Shown here piece after piece: positions 8,645-18,564 of a stretch of DNA of 64,000 bases (positions are counted from its first letter, which is position 1; each line of letters opens with the position of its first letter). Position numbers and translations under genes: made by a program. This stretch comes from Corynebacterium urealyticum (GTDB lineage: Bacteria > Actinomycetota > Actinomycetes > Mycobacteriales > Mycobacteriaceae). Under the pieces are notes generated by a model that saw nothing but the letters and a program-made list of their open reading frames with translations, had not been told where the DNA came from and made no database searches. The stretch lies in assembly GCA_020741275.1 (NCBI GenBank), contig DYZK01000007.1, forward strand, positions 1 through 64,000, written 5' to 3'.

Positions 8645-10324
8645 ATGACTGCAACTACCACCACCCGACCGAGGCCGAAGCGTAAGCCCCGGCCGCAAGG
8701 CCAGTGGCTCGTTGATGGCACCACTCCGCTCAACGACGACGAGAAGATTAAGCAAGAAGACGCCGGCCTCGGCGTCATCGACCGCATTCGCGAGACCTAC
8801 GCGAAGCAGGGCTTCGACTCCATCCCGAAGGAGGACCTCGCGCCCCGCTTCAAATGGGTCGGTCTTTATACCCAACGCCGCCCGGGGCTCGACGGTGTGG
8901 CTACCTCCACGCTCAGTACCGAGGAGCTGCAGGATAACTACTTCATGATGCGCATCCGCCTCGACGGCGGACTGGTCAGCAGCGAGCAGCTGCGCGTCAT
9001 CGGCGAGATTTCCAGCGACTACGCCCGCGACACCGCGGACTTCACCGACCGCCAGAACGTCCAGCTGCACTGGATCCGCATCGAGGACGTCCCGACTATC
9101 TGGGACAAGCTCGAATCCGTTGGGCTGGACACCAACTTCGGTTGCGGCGACGTTCCCCGCGTCATCCTGGGCTCCCCAGTCGCCGGTATCGCCGCCGACG
9201 AGATTGTCGACGCCACCCCGGCCATCCGCACTATCAAGGAGGAGCTGCTCCCCAGTGGCGAGTTCGATAACCTGCCACGCAAGTTCAAGTCCGCGATTAG
9301 CGGCAATGCCCGCCAAGATGTCACCCACGAGATCCAGGACCTGGCGTTTATCGGCTCGAACCACCCGGAGCACGGCCCCGGCTTTGACGTCTGGGTCGGT
9401 GGCGGGCTGTCTACCAACCCGATGCTCTCCCAGCGCCTCGGCGCCTGGGTGCCTCTGGACGAGGTCCCGGAGGTGTGGGCCGGCGTGGTCCGCATCTTCC
9501 GCGACTACGGCTACCGCAAGGTCCGCAACCGCGCTCGCCTGAAGTTCCTCGTCGCCGACTGGGGTGTCGAGAAGTTCCGCAAGGTGCTGGAGGAGGACTA
9601 CCTCGGCCGCAAGCTCGTCGACGGCCCGGACCCGGGGGAGTACCCCGGCTACCGCGACCACGTCGGCATCCACGAGCAGCGGGACGGCAAGGTCTACCTG
9701 GGGGTGAAGCCCACGGTGGGGCACACCGACGGCGCTCAGCTGCAGCGCCTCGCGGAGCTCGCCGAATCCTATGGCTCCACGCGCCTGCGCACGACCCCCG
9801 ATAAGGAGCTGCTCTTCCTCGACCTGACCCCGGAGAATGCAGACAAGCTCGCCGCAGAGCTGGAGAAGGAAGGCCTGTCCGCGAAGCCTTCGGCCTTCCG
9901 CCGCGACATCATCAGCTGCACCGGCTTGGAGTTCTGCAAGCTCGCGCACGTCGTGACGAAGCAGCGCGCTATCCAGCTGGTCGACGAGCTGGAGGAGCGG
10001 GTCGGCGATCTTGATGTGCCGCTGAAGATCTCCTTGAACGGCTGCCCGAACTCCTGCGCCCGCTCCCAGGTCTCGGACATCGGTCTATCCGGCAAGGTGC
10101 TGACCGATGAGGACGGCAACCGCGTCGAGGGGTTCCAGGTGCACCTGGGCGGCAAGGTCGGCCTCGAGCCGGGCTTCGGCCGCAAGCTGCGCGGCAACAA
10201 CGTGTTCTCCGAGGACGTCGGCGACTACGTGGTCCGCGTCGTGGAGAACTTCAAGGAGCAGCGCGAGGCCGGCGAGGAGTTCAGCTCCTGGGTCGCCCGC
10301 GCTGACGAGGAGGCACTGCGATGA
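8645..10324 (+). CDS. cysI: ferredoxin-sulfite reductase (assimilatory)
   Basis: Siroheme/4Fe4S motifs CTGLEFCKLA and NGCPNSCARSQVSDIGL; two-domain NiR/SiR protein. Confidence 0.92.
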   Translation: MTATTTTRPRPKRKPRPQGQWLVDGTTPLNDDEKIKQEDAGLGVIDRIRETYAKQGFDSIPKEDLAPRFKWVGLYTQRRPGLDGVATSTLSTEELQDNYFMMRIRLDGGLVSSEQLRVIGEISSDYARDTADFTDRQNVQLHWIRIEDVPTIWDKLESVGLDTNFGCGDVPRVILGSPVAGIAADEIVDATPAIRTIKEELLPSGEFDNLPRKFKSAISGNARQDVTHEIQDLAFIGSNHPEHGPGFDVWVGGGLSTNPMLSQRLGAWVPLDEVPEVWAGVVRIFRDYGYRKVRNRARLKFLVADWGVEKFRKVLEEDYLGRKLVDGPDPGEYPGYRDHVGIHEQRDGKVYLGVKPTVGHTDGAQLQRLAELAESYGSTRLRTTPDKELLFLDLTPENADKLAAELEKEGLSAKPSAFRRDIISCTGLEFCKLAHVVTKQRAIQLVDELEERVGDLDVPLKISLNGCPNSCARSQVSDIGLSGKVLTDEDGNRVEGFQVHLGGKVGLEPGFGRKLRGNNVFSEDVGDYVVRVVENFKEQREAGEEFSSWVARADEEALR

Positions 10325-10530
10325 GTGTTCCCGATACTGATACCCTGCCACCGGTGAACCAAGCGATCGGTGGGAAGTCCGGGCACAGCAACGGTCGGCG
10401 TGCGACCGTGAACTTCTGCCCCTACTGCATGGGGGAGAACCTGTTCCCGACCACGGAAACGGATAATTCCTGGCAATGCCGCGAGTGCCGTCGCGAGTTT
10501 TCAGTGAAATTCCACGGCCTGTTGGCTTGA
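10321..10530 (+). CDS. cysX: small CxxC/CxxC protein, CysX-like
   Basis: Overlaps cysI stop; CPYCMGEN...CRECRREFSVKFHG; position matches cysX in the Corynebacterium cys cluster. Confidence 0.75.
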   Translation: MSVPDTDTLPPVNQAIGGKSGHSNGRRATVNFCPYCMGENLFPTTETDNSWQCRECRREFSVKFHGLLA

Positions 10531-10553
10531 GCTAAAGCGCTGGGCACATAGCG

Positions 10554-10595
10554 AAACCCCGGCCCCGAGGTGCTGCACCGCGGGCCGGGGGTTCT
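10554..10595. terminator. rho-independent-like terminator after cysX
   Basis: AACCCCGGCCC...GGGCCGGGGGTTCTT inverted repeat. Confidence 0.7.
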
Positions 10596-10642
10596 TGTCT
10601 TTGGTCACTGACACTGCCCGAGACCTCTGGTAGGCATGGGTC

Positions 10643-12049
10643 ATGAGCACTTTTGCATTGCAGAATCCAAGTACTGGCCAAGAAGAAGAGCAGTTCAACC
10701 GCATCAATGATGCCGACCGCGATGCAATTCTGGATCGCGCCACCGCTGCAGGCGAGCAGTGGCGCAAGACCTCTATTGCGCAGCGCGCCGACGTCCTGCG
10801 GAAGACCGCGAAGCTGTTTCAGGAAAACAAGAAGCAGTTGGCGGAACACATCGGGCGCGAGATGGGCAAGCTGACCCGTTGGGCCGAGGCAGAGATCGAC
10901 ATCGTCTCGGACATTTTCACCTGGTACGCCGAGCACGCCCACGAGCTCCTGGCAGATGAGCAGCTTTCCCAGCAAGGCGCACAGCAGACCTGGGTACGTA
11001 AGGAACCCCTGGGCGTGGTGCTGGGCATCATGCCGTGGAACTTCCCCTACTACCAGGTCGCCCGCTGGGCAGCACCGAACCTGCTGCTGGGCAACACACT
11101 GGTGCTGAAGCACGCCTCCATTTGTCCGCTGTCCTCCCAGGCCTGCCAGGACCTGCTGGAGCAGGCCGGGCTGCCGAAGGATGCTTTCATCAATATGTAC
11201 GCCTCCGGCTCCCAGATGGATGCCTTCGTGGCGGATAAGCGCGTGGCGGGTGTATCCCTCACCGGATCCGAGCAGGCCGGTGCCGCTGTAGCGAAGACCG
11301 CCGGCGAGCACTACAAGAAGTCCCTGCTGGAGCTGGGCGGCAACGACCCCTTCATCGTGCTCGACGATGAGAACCTGGACTGGGTGCTGGAGCAGTTCAC
11401 CAAGATCCGCATGTACAACACCGGCCAGGCATGTAACGCCCCGAAGCGACTGATCGTCATGGACGAGTTCTATGACCGCACCGTCGAAATGCTGGAGAAG
11501 CTCATCGGCGACATGAAGGTCGGCGCATATGACGACGAAAACGCCGATATCGGTCCGCTGTCCTCCATCGGCGCCCGCGACGAGATCGTCGAGCGCCTCG
11601 CCGAGGCGGAGAAGAATGGTGATGCCGCCATCCGCGTCGGTGGTAAGGCCATCGACCGCGAGGGTGCCTTCATGGAGCCAACCTTGCTGGTCGACGTAGA
11701 TCCCAAGGCCGACGTTGGCTGCAACGAGATCTTCGGACCCGTGGCGATCGTGTACCGCGCAAAGAACGCAGCAGAAGCCGTCGAGATCGCTAACGACTCC
11801 GACTACGGTCTCTCCAGCTCCGTGTGGAGTACCGACCTGGAGGCAGCCCGCGAGGTCGCCGAGCAGCTGCAGGACGGCATGACCTTCATCAATGAGCACG
11901 CCGTCACCGGCGCGGGCCTGCCCTTCGGCGGAGTCGGCCGCTCCGGCTATGGCCGCGAGCTCGCTCGCTGGGGCGTTGGCGAGTTCGTCAACGAGCACCT
12001 CTACCGGGTGTCTGACCAGTCGAGCGCCGGTCTTTCGCCAGCGCTGTAA
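10643..12049 (+). CDS. gabD: NAD(P)-dependent succinate-semialdehyde dehydrogenase
   Basis: Aldehyde dehydrogenase with LELGGNDPFIVLDD, NTGQACNAPKR active-site motif. Confidence 0.82.
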   Translation: MSTFALQNPSTGQEEEQFNRINDADRDAILDRATAAGEQWRKTSIAQRADVLRKTAKLFQENKKQLAEHIGREMGKLTRWAEAEIDIVSDIFTWYAEHAHELLADEQLSQQGAQQTWVRKEPLGVVLGIMPWNFPYYQVARWAAPNLLLGNTLVLKHASICPLSSQACQDLLEQAGLPKDAFINMYASGSQMDAFVADKRVAGVSLTGSEQAGAAVAKTAGEHYKKSLLELGGNDPFIVLDDENLDWVLEQFTKIRMYNTGQACNAPKRLIVMDEFYDRTVEMLEKLIGDMKVGAYDDENADIGPLSSIGARDEIVERLAEAEKNGDAAIRVGGKAIDREGAFMEPTLLVDVDPKADVGCNEIFGPVAIVYRAKNAAEAVEIANDSDYGLSSSVWSTDLEAAREVAEQLQDGMTFINEHAVTGAGLPFGGVGRSGYGRELARWGVGEFVNEHLYRVSDQSSAGLSPAL

Positions 12050-12075
12050 TGGCTGAGTAATAACTCAATAAAATA

Positions 12076-12110
12076 GTGGCCGCGGGGTTCTCCCCGCGGC
12101 CACTGTTTTA
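12076..12110. terminator. strong terminator after gabD
   Basis: GTGGCCGCGGGG-ttct-CCCCGCGGCCAC followed by TGTTTTA. Confidence 0.85.
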
Positions 12111-12126
12111 TATGGACGGCTTAGCC

Positions 12127-13416
12127 CTAGAGCAGCTCCTCGCCGCGGGCGATGTAGCTAGCCATTTCTTCTTCTGGCACCATCGCCCCACCCGTGATCC
12201 ACGCCAGGTGGGTGCCTGCCCGGCCGATGGCTCCGGGGCCGAAGAAGCTGGTCGCGGAGCTCGGCTCGCACTGCACATCCTCGGAGCGGTCGAAGAGCGC
12301 CACGCCCCGGAACATGTTCTCGTCGCTGACTGTGTAGTAGCCGTCGATGAGGTACTGCATCCGCTCGCCGACGAAGCCGGAGGGCCGACCCACGGCAAGC
12401 CCATCGGCGGCGGTGACGTTGTCGATGCCGAAGTCCTGCACTGCCAGCTGGTCGTGGGCGCCGGTGTGCACCCCGATGAACATGGCGGGGGAGTGGGTGG
12501 GCTCGGCGAAGTAGCAGCGCGCGGCGTCGCCGAAGATGGCCTTGATGCCGAAAGCGACACCACCCGGGCCACCGCCGACCCCGCAGGGCAGGTAGACGTG
12601 GAGTGGTTCCTCCTCGGTGACCCGGACGTCCATGGCCTGCAGCTGGCCGGCCAGTCGCGCCCCGGCGACCGCGTAACCGAGGAAGAGGGAGACGGAGTTC
12701 TCGTCGTCCACGAAGTAGACGCGGTCGTCGTCCTCGGCGGCCTTGCGACCAGCGGCGACGGCGACGGAGTAGTCCTGCTCGTACTCCATGACCTCCACGC
12801 CGTGGGAGCGCAGCAGGTCCTTCTTCCACTGCCGGGCATCCGCGCTCATGTGGACCGCGGCTTGGAAGCCCAGCTTGGCGCTCATGATGCCGATGGACAG
12901 CCCCAGGTTGCCGGTGGACCCCACGGCCACGCGATGCTGCCCGAAGAGCTCGCGGGCCTCGGCGGAGTCGAGGAGCCGGTAGTCGCTGTCCGGGGTGATC
13001 AGGCCGTGCTCCAGGGCAAGGGCCTCAGCGTGCTGGAGGACCTCGTAGATCCCGCCGCGGGCCTTGATCGAACCGGAGATCGGCAGGTGGGAGTCGAGCT
13101 TCGCCCACAGCTGCCCCTCGATTCGCTGCCCGGTGAGGTCCTCGATCGCTTCCTTCATCGCGGGCACGTGACGCAGCGGGGATTCGATGACGCCAGCGCT
13201 CGGCGCGGTCTCCGGGAAGACCTGCTGCAGGTATGGGGCGAAGCGCTTCAGTCGGTCCGCGGCGTCCTGGATCTGGTCAGGGCCGATCCCGACGTGCGCC
13301 GGGCCCTCTTCGGCGCGGGGCAGGTCGGGCTTCAGCCATAGGGTCTCCTCGAGCGCGACGAGGCGCTCAAGGAGGGGGTAGTCGGTGATCCACTCTTGCG
13401 GGGTTCGGGTTGCCAT
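12127..13416 (-). CDS. dsdA: D-serine ammonia-lyase
   Basis: PLP fold-type II enzyme; [43 protein letters not shown]. Confidence 0.88.
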   Translation of the reverse strand: MATRTPQEWITDYPLLERLVALEETLWLKPDLPRAEEGPAHVGIGPDQIQDAADRLKRFAPYLQQVFPETAPSAGVIESPLRHVPAMKEAIEDLTGQRIEGQLWAKLDSHLPISGSIKARGGIYEVLQHAEALALEHGLITPDSDYRLLDSAEARELFGQHRVAVGSTGNLGLSIGIMSAKLGFQAAVHMSADARQWKKDLLRSHGVEVMEYEQDYSVAVAAGRKAAEDDDRVYFVDDENSVSLFLGYAVAGARLAGQLQAMDVRVTEEEPLHVYLPCGVGGGPGGVAFGIKAIFGDAARCYFAEPTHSPAMFIGVHTGAHDQLAVQDFGIDNVTAADGLAVGRPSGFVGERMQYLIDGYYTVSDENMFRGVALFDRSEDVQCEPSSATSFFGPGAIGRAGTHLAWITGGAMVPEEEMASYIARGEELL

Positions 13417-13466
13417 GGCGCCCAGCTTAGTGAGCTTGCCGGGCGTTCTCTGCCTAATGTCGCCGC

Positions 13467-14549
13467 CTAGCTGAGCCCGTACTCCCGCGCGGTCTGCTGC
13501 GCCTCGGCGACAATCCACTCCACCATCTCCTGGGTGGGGGCGCCTCCGGAGGCGCGGTTGCTGGGATTCTGCATGACGCGGCGCACCACGCCTTCGCAGA
13601 TGATCGCAACTTTCCATAGCCCCAGGACGTGCCAAAAAGCCAATGCCTTTCTGCCCCGTCCCGTGGCGTCTAGATAGCGCTCGGCTAGTTCTTCACCCTT
13701 CGGGAATCCGTCGAGGAGGGGTGCTTCAAATCCAGGGAGGACCAGTCCGTCCTTGACCGGCCAATAAGCAAGCATGGTTCCCACGTCAGCGAGGGGGTCT
13801 CCCAGCGTGGTGAGCTCCCAGTCGATGACCGCGTTGATGATGCCGTCGTCTGGGTTGGCTATGACGTTGCCGACGTGTAGGTCGCCGTGCACCAGCACCG
13901 TTTCCTTTTGTTCCGGGGTGTGTTCCTCCAGGAGAGCCGTGAGTTTATCGAGCGCAGGCAATTCCCGCGTCTTGGTCTTATCCCATTGCCCGGACCAGCG
14001 CTTGAGCTGTCGTGGGGCGTAGGGGTCGTGGGATGCCAGCGTGTCCAGTCCGGTGGATGCGAGGTTGACGCCGTGGATGTGGATCATCGCGTCCAGCATG
14101 TTGGTGGCGATTTTGTGCCGGATGTCCAGCCCCAAAGGGGAAGCGGCTTCTGCAGAGCTAATGGTCACTCCGTCGACCATGCTCATCGCCACGACGGGGG
14201 CGTCGGAGACAGATTGACCATGGTCGACGAGCTCGTCGGTGCTGCCGTAGATCACGGGGACGGGCACCTCGGTGTCGTGAAGGGCCGCCATGATCTTTCC
14301 TTCGCGCACGACGTTGTGGGCGCTGGCGGCAAGTTTTCCCAGTGGCGGGCGGCGGACGATGCAGCGCGCGCCAGTGGTGTCTTCGACGAGGAACGTGAGG
14401 TTGGACTGCCCGTTTCCAACGCGGTTGAGCGCGAGATCACCGTTCAATGGGGTGATGCGGGTGAGCCACGTCTTCAGCTCTTCCATATTGAACGGTACGG
14501 CCGGGTTCTTCGTGGCTGAATTGTGGCTGCCGGTTGTTGGGTCGTTCAC
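13467..14549 (-). CDS. phosphotransferase family protein (APH/ACAD10-like)
   Basis: [31 protein letters not shown] kinase-like motifs; next to acyl-CoA dehydrogenase. Confidence 0.82.
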   Translation of the reverse strand: MNDPTTGSHNSATKNPAVPFNMEELKTWLTRITPLNGDLALNRVGNGQSNLTFLVEDTTGARCIVRRPPLGKLAASAHNVVREGKIMAALHDTEVPVPVIYGSTDELVDHGQSVSDAPVVAMSMVDGVTISSAEAASPLGLDIRHKIATNMLDAMIHIHGVNLASTGLDTLASHDPYAPRQLKRWSGQWDKTKTRELPALDKLTALLEEHTPEQKETVLVHGDLHVGNVIANPDDGIINAVIDWELTTLGDPLADVGTMLAYWPVKDGLVLPGFEAPLLDGFPKGEELAERYLDATGRGRKALAFWHVLGLWKVAIICEGVVRRVMQNPSNRASGGAPTQEMVEWIVAEAQQTAREYGLS

Positions 14550-14586
14550 CGTGGCTCCTTCGATAGGTCTGTGCTGTGCCGGGGTT

Positions 14587-15825
14587 CTACTTGTATTTGC
14601 GCAGTTCTTGTCGGGCGATGGTCATGCGATGGACCTCATCCGGGCCATCGGCCAGCCGGAGTGATCGCAGGCCAGCCCACATGTGAGCCAGCGGGGTATC
14701 GGAGGTCACTCCCTCGCCACCGAATACTTGGATGGCTTCGTCCACGATGCGGAGCGCGACCTGTGGGGCAGCAACCTTGATGGCAGCAATTTCCTGGCGA
14801 GCGGCCTTATTGCCGACCGTGTCCATCATCCAGGCGGCCTTCAAAGTCAATAGCCGGGCCTGCTCGATGTCGATGCGGGCGTTGGCGATGCGTTCTTGGA
14901 TCGTGTCGCGCTCGGCCAGCGCTTTGCCGAAGGTGCTTCGAGACAAGGCTCGTTCGCACATCAGCTCGAGTGCGCGTTCTGCCATGCCGATGGCACGCAT
15001 GCAGTGGTGAATCCGACCTGGTCCCAAGCGGTCCTGGGAGATCCGAAAACCCGCTCCCTCCTCCAGGAGGATGTCGTGGTCGGGGACGAATACGTCCTTA
15101 AATTCCAGTTCGGCGTGGCCTTCGCGGTCGTGGAAGCCGAACACGGGAAGGTCGCGAAGGATTCGGACGCCGGGGGCGTCGGCGGGGACAACCAGCATGG
15201 ACTGCTGGCGGTGGGGCTCAGCCTCTGGGCTGGTCTTGCCCATGACGATGAGCACCTTGAGGTTGGGCCGCATGCCGTTCGAGCTAAACCACTTCCGCCC
15301 GTTAAGTACATACCCATCGAGGGGCTTATTCGAGCCTTCCGCTGTGTAACCGGTAACCCGTTCCATGCGCATTGACACATTGGTGGCATCTGAGGAGGCG
15401 ACTCCAGGTTCGGTCATGGCGAATGCGGAGCGGATTTCACCGTCGAGCAGCGGATTCAGGTACTCCCTGCGGTGAGCATCAGTTCCATAAAGCTCGAGAA
15501 CCTCCATGTTCCCCGTATCCGGGGCGTTGCAATTGCAGGCTTCGGGGGCGAGTTCGGGGGAGCGACCCATGATTTCTGCCAATGGGGCGTAGTCGACGTT
15601 GCTCAAACCCGGGCCCGTGCCGGGGTGGGGGTGGAAGAGGTTCCATAGGCCCTGCTTCTTGGCTTCGGCTTTGAGGTCTTCAAGGATCGCTGGGTGGTGG
15701 TGCGGATCGCCGGAGTCGGTCATCTGCCGGTGATAGATCGGCTCGGCCGGGTAAACGTGTTCATCCATGAAGCGAAGGAGCTTTTCCTGATACTCCTTCG
15801 AGCGCGCGCTGGGTGCGAAGTCCAT
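14587..15825 (-). CDS. acyl-CoA dehydrogenase
   Basis: [59 protein letters not shown]. Confidence 0.87.
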   Translation of the reverse strand: MDFAPSARSKEYQEKLLRFMDEHVYPAEPIYHRQMTDSGDPHHHPAILEDLKAEAKKQGLWNLFHPHPGTGPGLSNVDYAPLAEIMGRSPELAPEACNCNAPDTGNMEVLELYGTDAHRREYLNPLLDGEIRSAFAMTEPGVASSDATNVSMRMERVTGYTAEGSNKPLDGYVLNGRKWFSSNGMRPNLKVLIVMGKTSPEAEPHRQQSMLVVPADAPGVRILRDLPVFGFHDREGHAELEFKDVFVPDHDILLEEGAGFRISQDRLGPGRIHHCMRAIGMAERALELMCERALSRSTFGKALAERDTIQERIANARIDIEQARLLTLKAAWMMDTVGNKAARQEIAAIKVAAPQVALRIVDEAIQVFGGEGVTSDTPLAHMWAGLRSLRLADGPDEVHRMTIARQELRKYK

Positions 15826-15880
15826 ATCTTTCCTCGTTCTGGGCTGTTTGGGGTGCTGTTGCTTGGGTGGGTGATCGGAC

Positions 15881-16687
15881 TTAGGGCTGGACGAGCATGC
15901 CGCCATCGACAACGAGGTTTTCACCAATGAGCCAGGTCGTTGCGGGTGCTGCGAGGAAGGCGATAGCAGCGGCGATGTCTTCGGGCTCGCCAATTCGCTG
16001 CGCGGGGGTGATAGCCGCGACGGCGTCTTCGTGTTCTTTCCACAGCGCTTCGGAGAGCTTGGTGCGCACCACGCCTGGGGCGATCGAGTTGACGTGGATG
16101 GTGGGGGCGAGCTCGTTGGCCATCTGGCGGGTCATGTGCAGCAGCGCAGCCTTGGTCCCGTTGTAGACGCCGAGCTTTGCTTCCTCGGTGAGAGCGCCGA
16201 TGGAGGAGAGGTTGACGACCGCGCCCTTGCGGTCGGTTCCCATGCCTGCGTCCTTCGCAGCGGCGGTCCAGATGACGGGGCCGATGACGTTGACTTCGTA
16301 GGTCTTCGCCATGGCTTCGGGGCTCTGCTTGTGGATTGGTCCGTAGGCGGGGTTGGTTCCGGCGTTGTTGATCAGGACGTCAATGCTGCCGAATTCTTGA
16401 ACCGTGGCCTCGCAGGTCCTTCGGGCTGCATCGGGGTCTGCGACGTGAGCAGCGATTCCGATGACGCGACCGGCGTTGGGGCTCAGCTCGGCAGCTTCGG
16501 CCTGAATGGCTGCAGCAGCGGGTTCGACGGTTTCTTGTTTGCGGCCGGTGATCGTTACGTTCGCGCCACTGGCAGCCAATAGTCGAGCCGTGGCGTATCC
16601 GATGCCACGGGTGCCACCGGTCACGATCGCGTTGTGACCGGAGTAGTCGTAGGTGATCGGCTTGTTTGCTGGGGTGTGGTGAGACAT
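15881..16687 (-). CDS. SDR family oxidoreductase
   Basis: [40 protein letters not shown] (YxxxK). Confidence 0.87.
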   Translation of the reverse strand: MSHHTPANKPITYDYSGHNAIVTGGTRGIGYATARLLAASGANVTITGRKQETVEPAAAAIQAEAAELSPNAGRVIGIAAHVADPDAARRTCEATVQEFGSIDVLINNAGTNPAYGPIHKQSPEAMAKTYEVNVIGPVIWTAAAKDAGMGTDRKGAVVNLSSIGALTEEAKLGVYNGTKAALLHMTRQMANELAPTIHVNSIAPGVVRTKLSEALWKEHEDAVAAITPAQRIGEPEDIAAAIAFLAAPATTWLIGENLVVDGGMLVQP

Positions 16688-16738
16688 GAGGACCTACCTG
16701 CCACTCTGTGTTGTTTCGGTGAACAACGTTGATCCTAA

Positions 16739-16760
16739 TGTGAGTTGAATCACGATTCAA
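16739..16760. promoter_or_regulatory. composite operator upstream of SDR gene: TGTGA-N6-TCACG overlapping TTGAATC-ac-GATTCAA
   Basis: Perfect 7+7 bp inverted repeat; same compound motif recurs at 18487. Confidence 0.6.
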
Positions 16761-16847
16761 TCGTTTCGGGGATTTCAGTCCTGGCTAGCTTTTCGGGGGA
16801 GTTGGAGGCGACCTGCGATGGTTGGGGCCTGGCCCTTTTTTGGTGAC

Positions 16848-17519
16848 CTAGAGGCCTAGTGTGCGAAACCAGATGTCGTTGACGGTGCTGACGATGCGCT
16901 CAATAGTGCGCGCTTTATGTTCCTCGGTCGTGGCGCCACCGCCTGCCTCGCCGGCATCGGGGATCATATTCTCGACGAAGACTGAGTAGCACAGTCGGGA
17001 GACCATGATGGACAGGCTGAGGGCGAGCATCTCGGCATCCCGGTCACTGGCGAGAGTGCCATCGTCTTGGAGTGACTTAATGAGCCGTTGATTGCGGGTG
17101 GTGAATCCGCGCGCCCGAGAGGTGCGCAGCTTGTGCATTTCGGGGTGGGTCTGCGAAACCTGCTCCATCAGGGCGAGTTCCGGGGCGTTGTTGGCGTAGC
17201 TTTCGACATATGCGCGATTGGCGGCGCTGATGAGTTCGCGGGGGTCGTCGCTGGCTATTCTTCCGCTGGCGCTGCGCATCTCATGTTCAACTTGTTGCAG
17301 GACGGCTGTGAAGAGATCTTCGCGGTTCTCGAAGTAGGTATACAGCGTTCCCGCTGCGCATCCGGCCTCTTTAGCAACATCGAGGAGCTTCGTCGCGGTG
17401 TAACCATCGCGGACAAAAACCTTCCGGGCAGCGGCGAGGATTTCCTCGCGCCGGGCGGCGGCTCTGGGCGATACCTTCTCAGTTTTCTGGAGTTGCTCCT
17501 GGGGCGGATGTGTGGCCAT
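16848..17519 (-). CDS. TetR/AcrR family transcriptional regulator
   Basis: N-terminal HTH REEILAAARKVFVRDGYTATKLLDVAKEAGCAAGTLYTYFENREDLF. Confidence 0.9.
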   Translation of the reverse strand: MATHPPQEQLQKTEKVSPRAAARREEILAAARKVFVRDGYTATKLLDVAKEAGCAAGTLYTYFENREDLFTAVLQQVEHEMRSASGRIASDDPRELISAANRAYVESYANNAPELALMEQVSQTHPEMHKLRTSRARGFTTRNQRLIKSLQDDGTLASDRDAEMLALSLSIMVSRLCYSVFVENMIPDAGEAGGGATTEEHKARTIERIVSTVNDIWFRTLGL

Positions 17520-17576
17520 AGACTTGATCCTAAGGCACCTTAGATTGCCCGATATCTCAGAAAGTTGAATTTTCGC

Positions 17577-18392
17577 ATGACAGGAACGATCTACCTGCTC
17601 CGGCATGGCCAGGCGGATTCTGCTGCTGCAGGGCGGGGTCAATGGCAGAGGGGAATGGAGGAGCAATACGATCGCCTCACCTGCGTTGGGCGTCGGCAGG
17701 CGCGGCTCGTGGCTGCGGAGCTGCAGCGAAGGCTCAAAGGGGGCGCAGTGCTTGTATCGGGCCCCTTGCGCCGCCAGCGTGATACTTTGGCACCGCTCGC
17801 CGAGTCGCTCGAGCTTGATCCAATCCTCATCGAGGGGTGGTGTGAGTTCAATTCCGACTCTGTCGTGATGCCCTATCTTGACGAGCATCCGGAGGAGCGT
17901 GACCGCTTAGCGGAGGTTTATCGGCAGGCGGAAGGCGGCGGGGATTGGGAGCTGCTCATCGAGGGGCACCGCCTGCTGGGGATCGTCTTGGATCGGGCAC
18001 TGAGCCGTTGGGTGGATGCTCCGGAGTTTCAGGAGTTCCGCAGCGAGGTGCTCAACGCGTTCGCGACTGTGGTGGAGTTGGCTCGCGAGCGGGATGTGGT
18101 TGTGGCGACGAGCGGTGGCCCGATTAGCGTGATTGTCTCCTCGCTCTTTGGTTCTCATTTTCGCCACCTGATCGGGCGTACCTACACCGCCTCCTTGACT
18201 GTGCTGAGGGTTCTCTCGAGAGAGGCAGGGGCCAGCGCTGATGGATGGGTTGGTGGCGCTCGCCAGTTGGAGGTGGCGCCGTTCGATGGAGGGGGCCGAG
18301 GTGTGGACGGGCTTACTCCGGTGCGGCTCGTGAGCTACAACGAACATTCACATCTTTTTGATGGGGCGGAGCGGTTGCTTCACCTGAGGTAG
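17577..18392 (+). CDS. histidine phosphatase (phosphoglycerate mutase) family protein
   Basis: IYLLRHGQADS phosphohistidine motif; LTCVGRRQARLVA. Confidence 0.85.
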   Translation: MTGTIYLLRHGQADSAAAGRGQWQRGMEEQYDRLTCVGRRQARLVAAELQRRLKGGAVLVSGPLRRQRDTLAPLAESLELDPILIEGWCEFNSDSVVMPYLDEHPEERDRLAEVYRQAEGGGDWELLIEGHRLLGIVLDRALSRWVDAPEFQEFRSEVLNAFATVVELARERDVVVATSGGPISVIVSSLFGSHFRHLIGRTYTASLTVLRVLSREAGASADGWVGGARQLEVAPFDGGGRGVDGLTPVRLVSYNEHSHLFDGAERLLHLR

Positions 18393-18452
18393 TCCGCCGG
18401 TGGTTGCTGGCGTCGGATAAAGGTCCGCGTAGTTGTTTTTCGAGAAAAACAT

Positions 18453-18508
18453 TTGCCAGGGAAAGGGTTTCTGCTAACCTCGCGCTTGTGACCTGAATCA
18501 CGTTTCAG
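18453..18508 (+). promoter_or_regulatory. putative promoter (TTGCCA-N16-TAACCT) followed by composite GlxR-like/TetR-like operator
   Basis: -35 18453-18458, -10 18475-18480, operator TGTGACCTGAATCACGTTTCAG 18487-18508. Confidence 0.5.
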
Positions 18509-18564
18509 ATTTCAACTCTGGGTCACGCTCCGCGGTTCGTTGATACGCCGAAAGGATTACCGCT

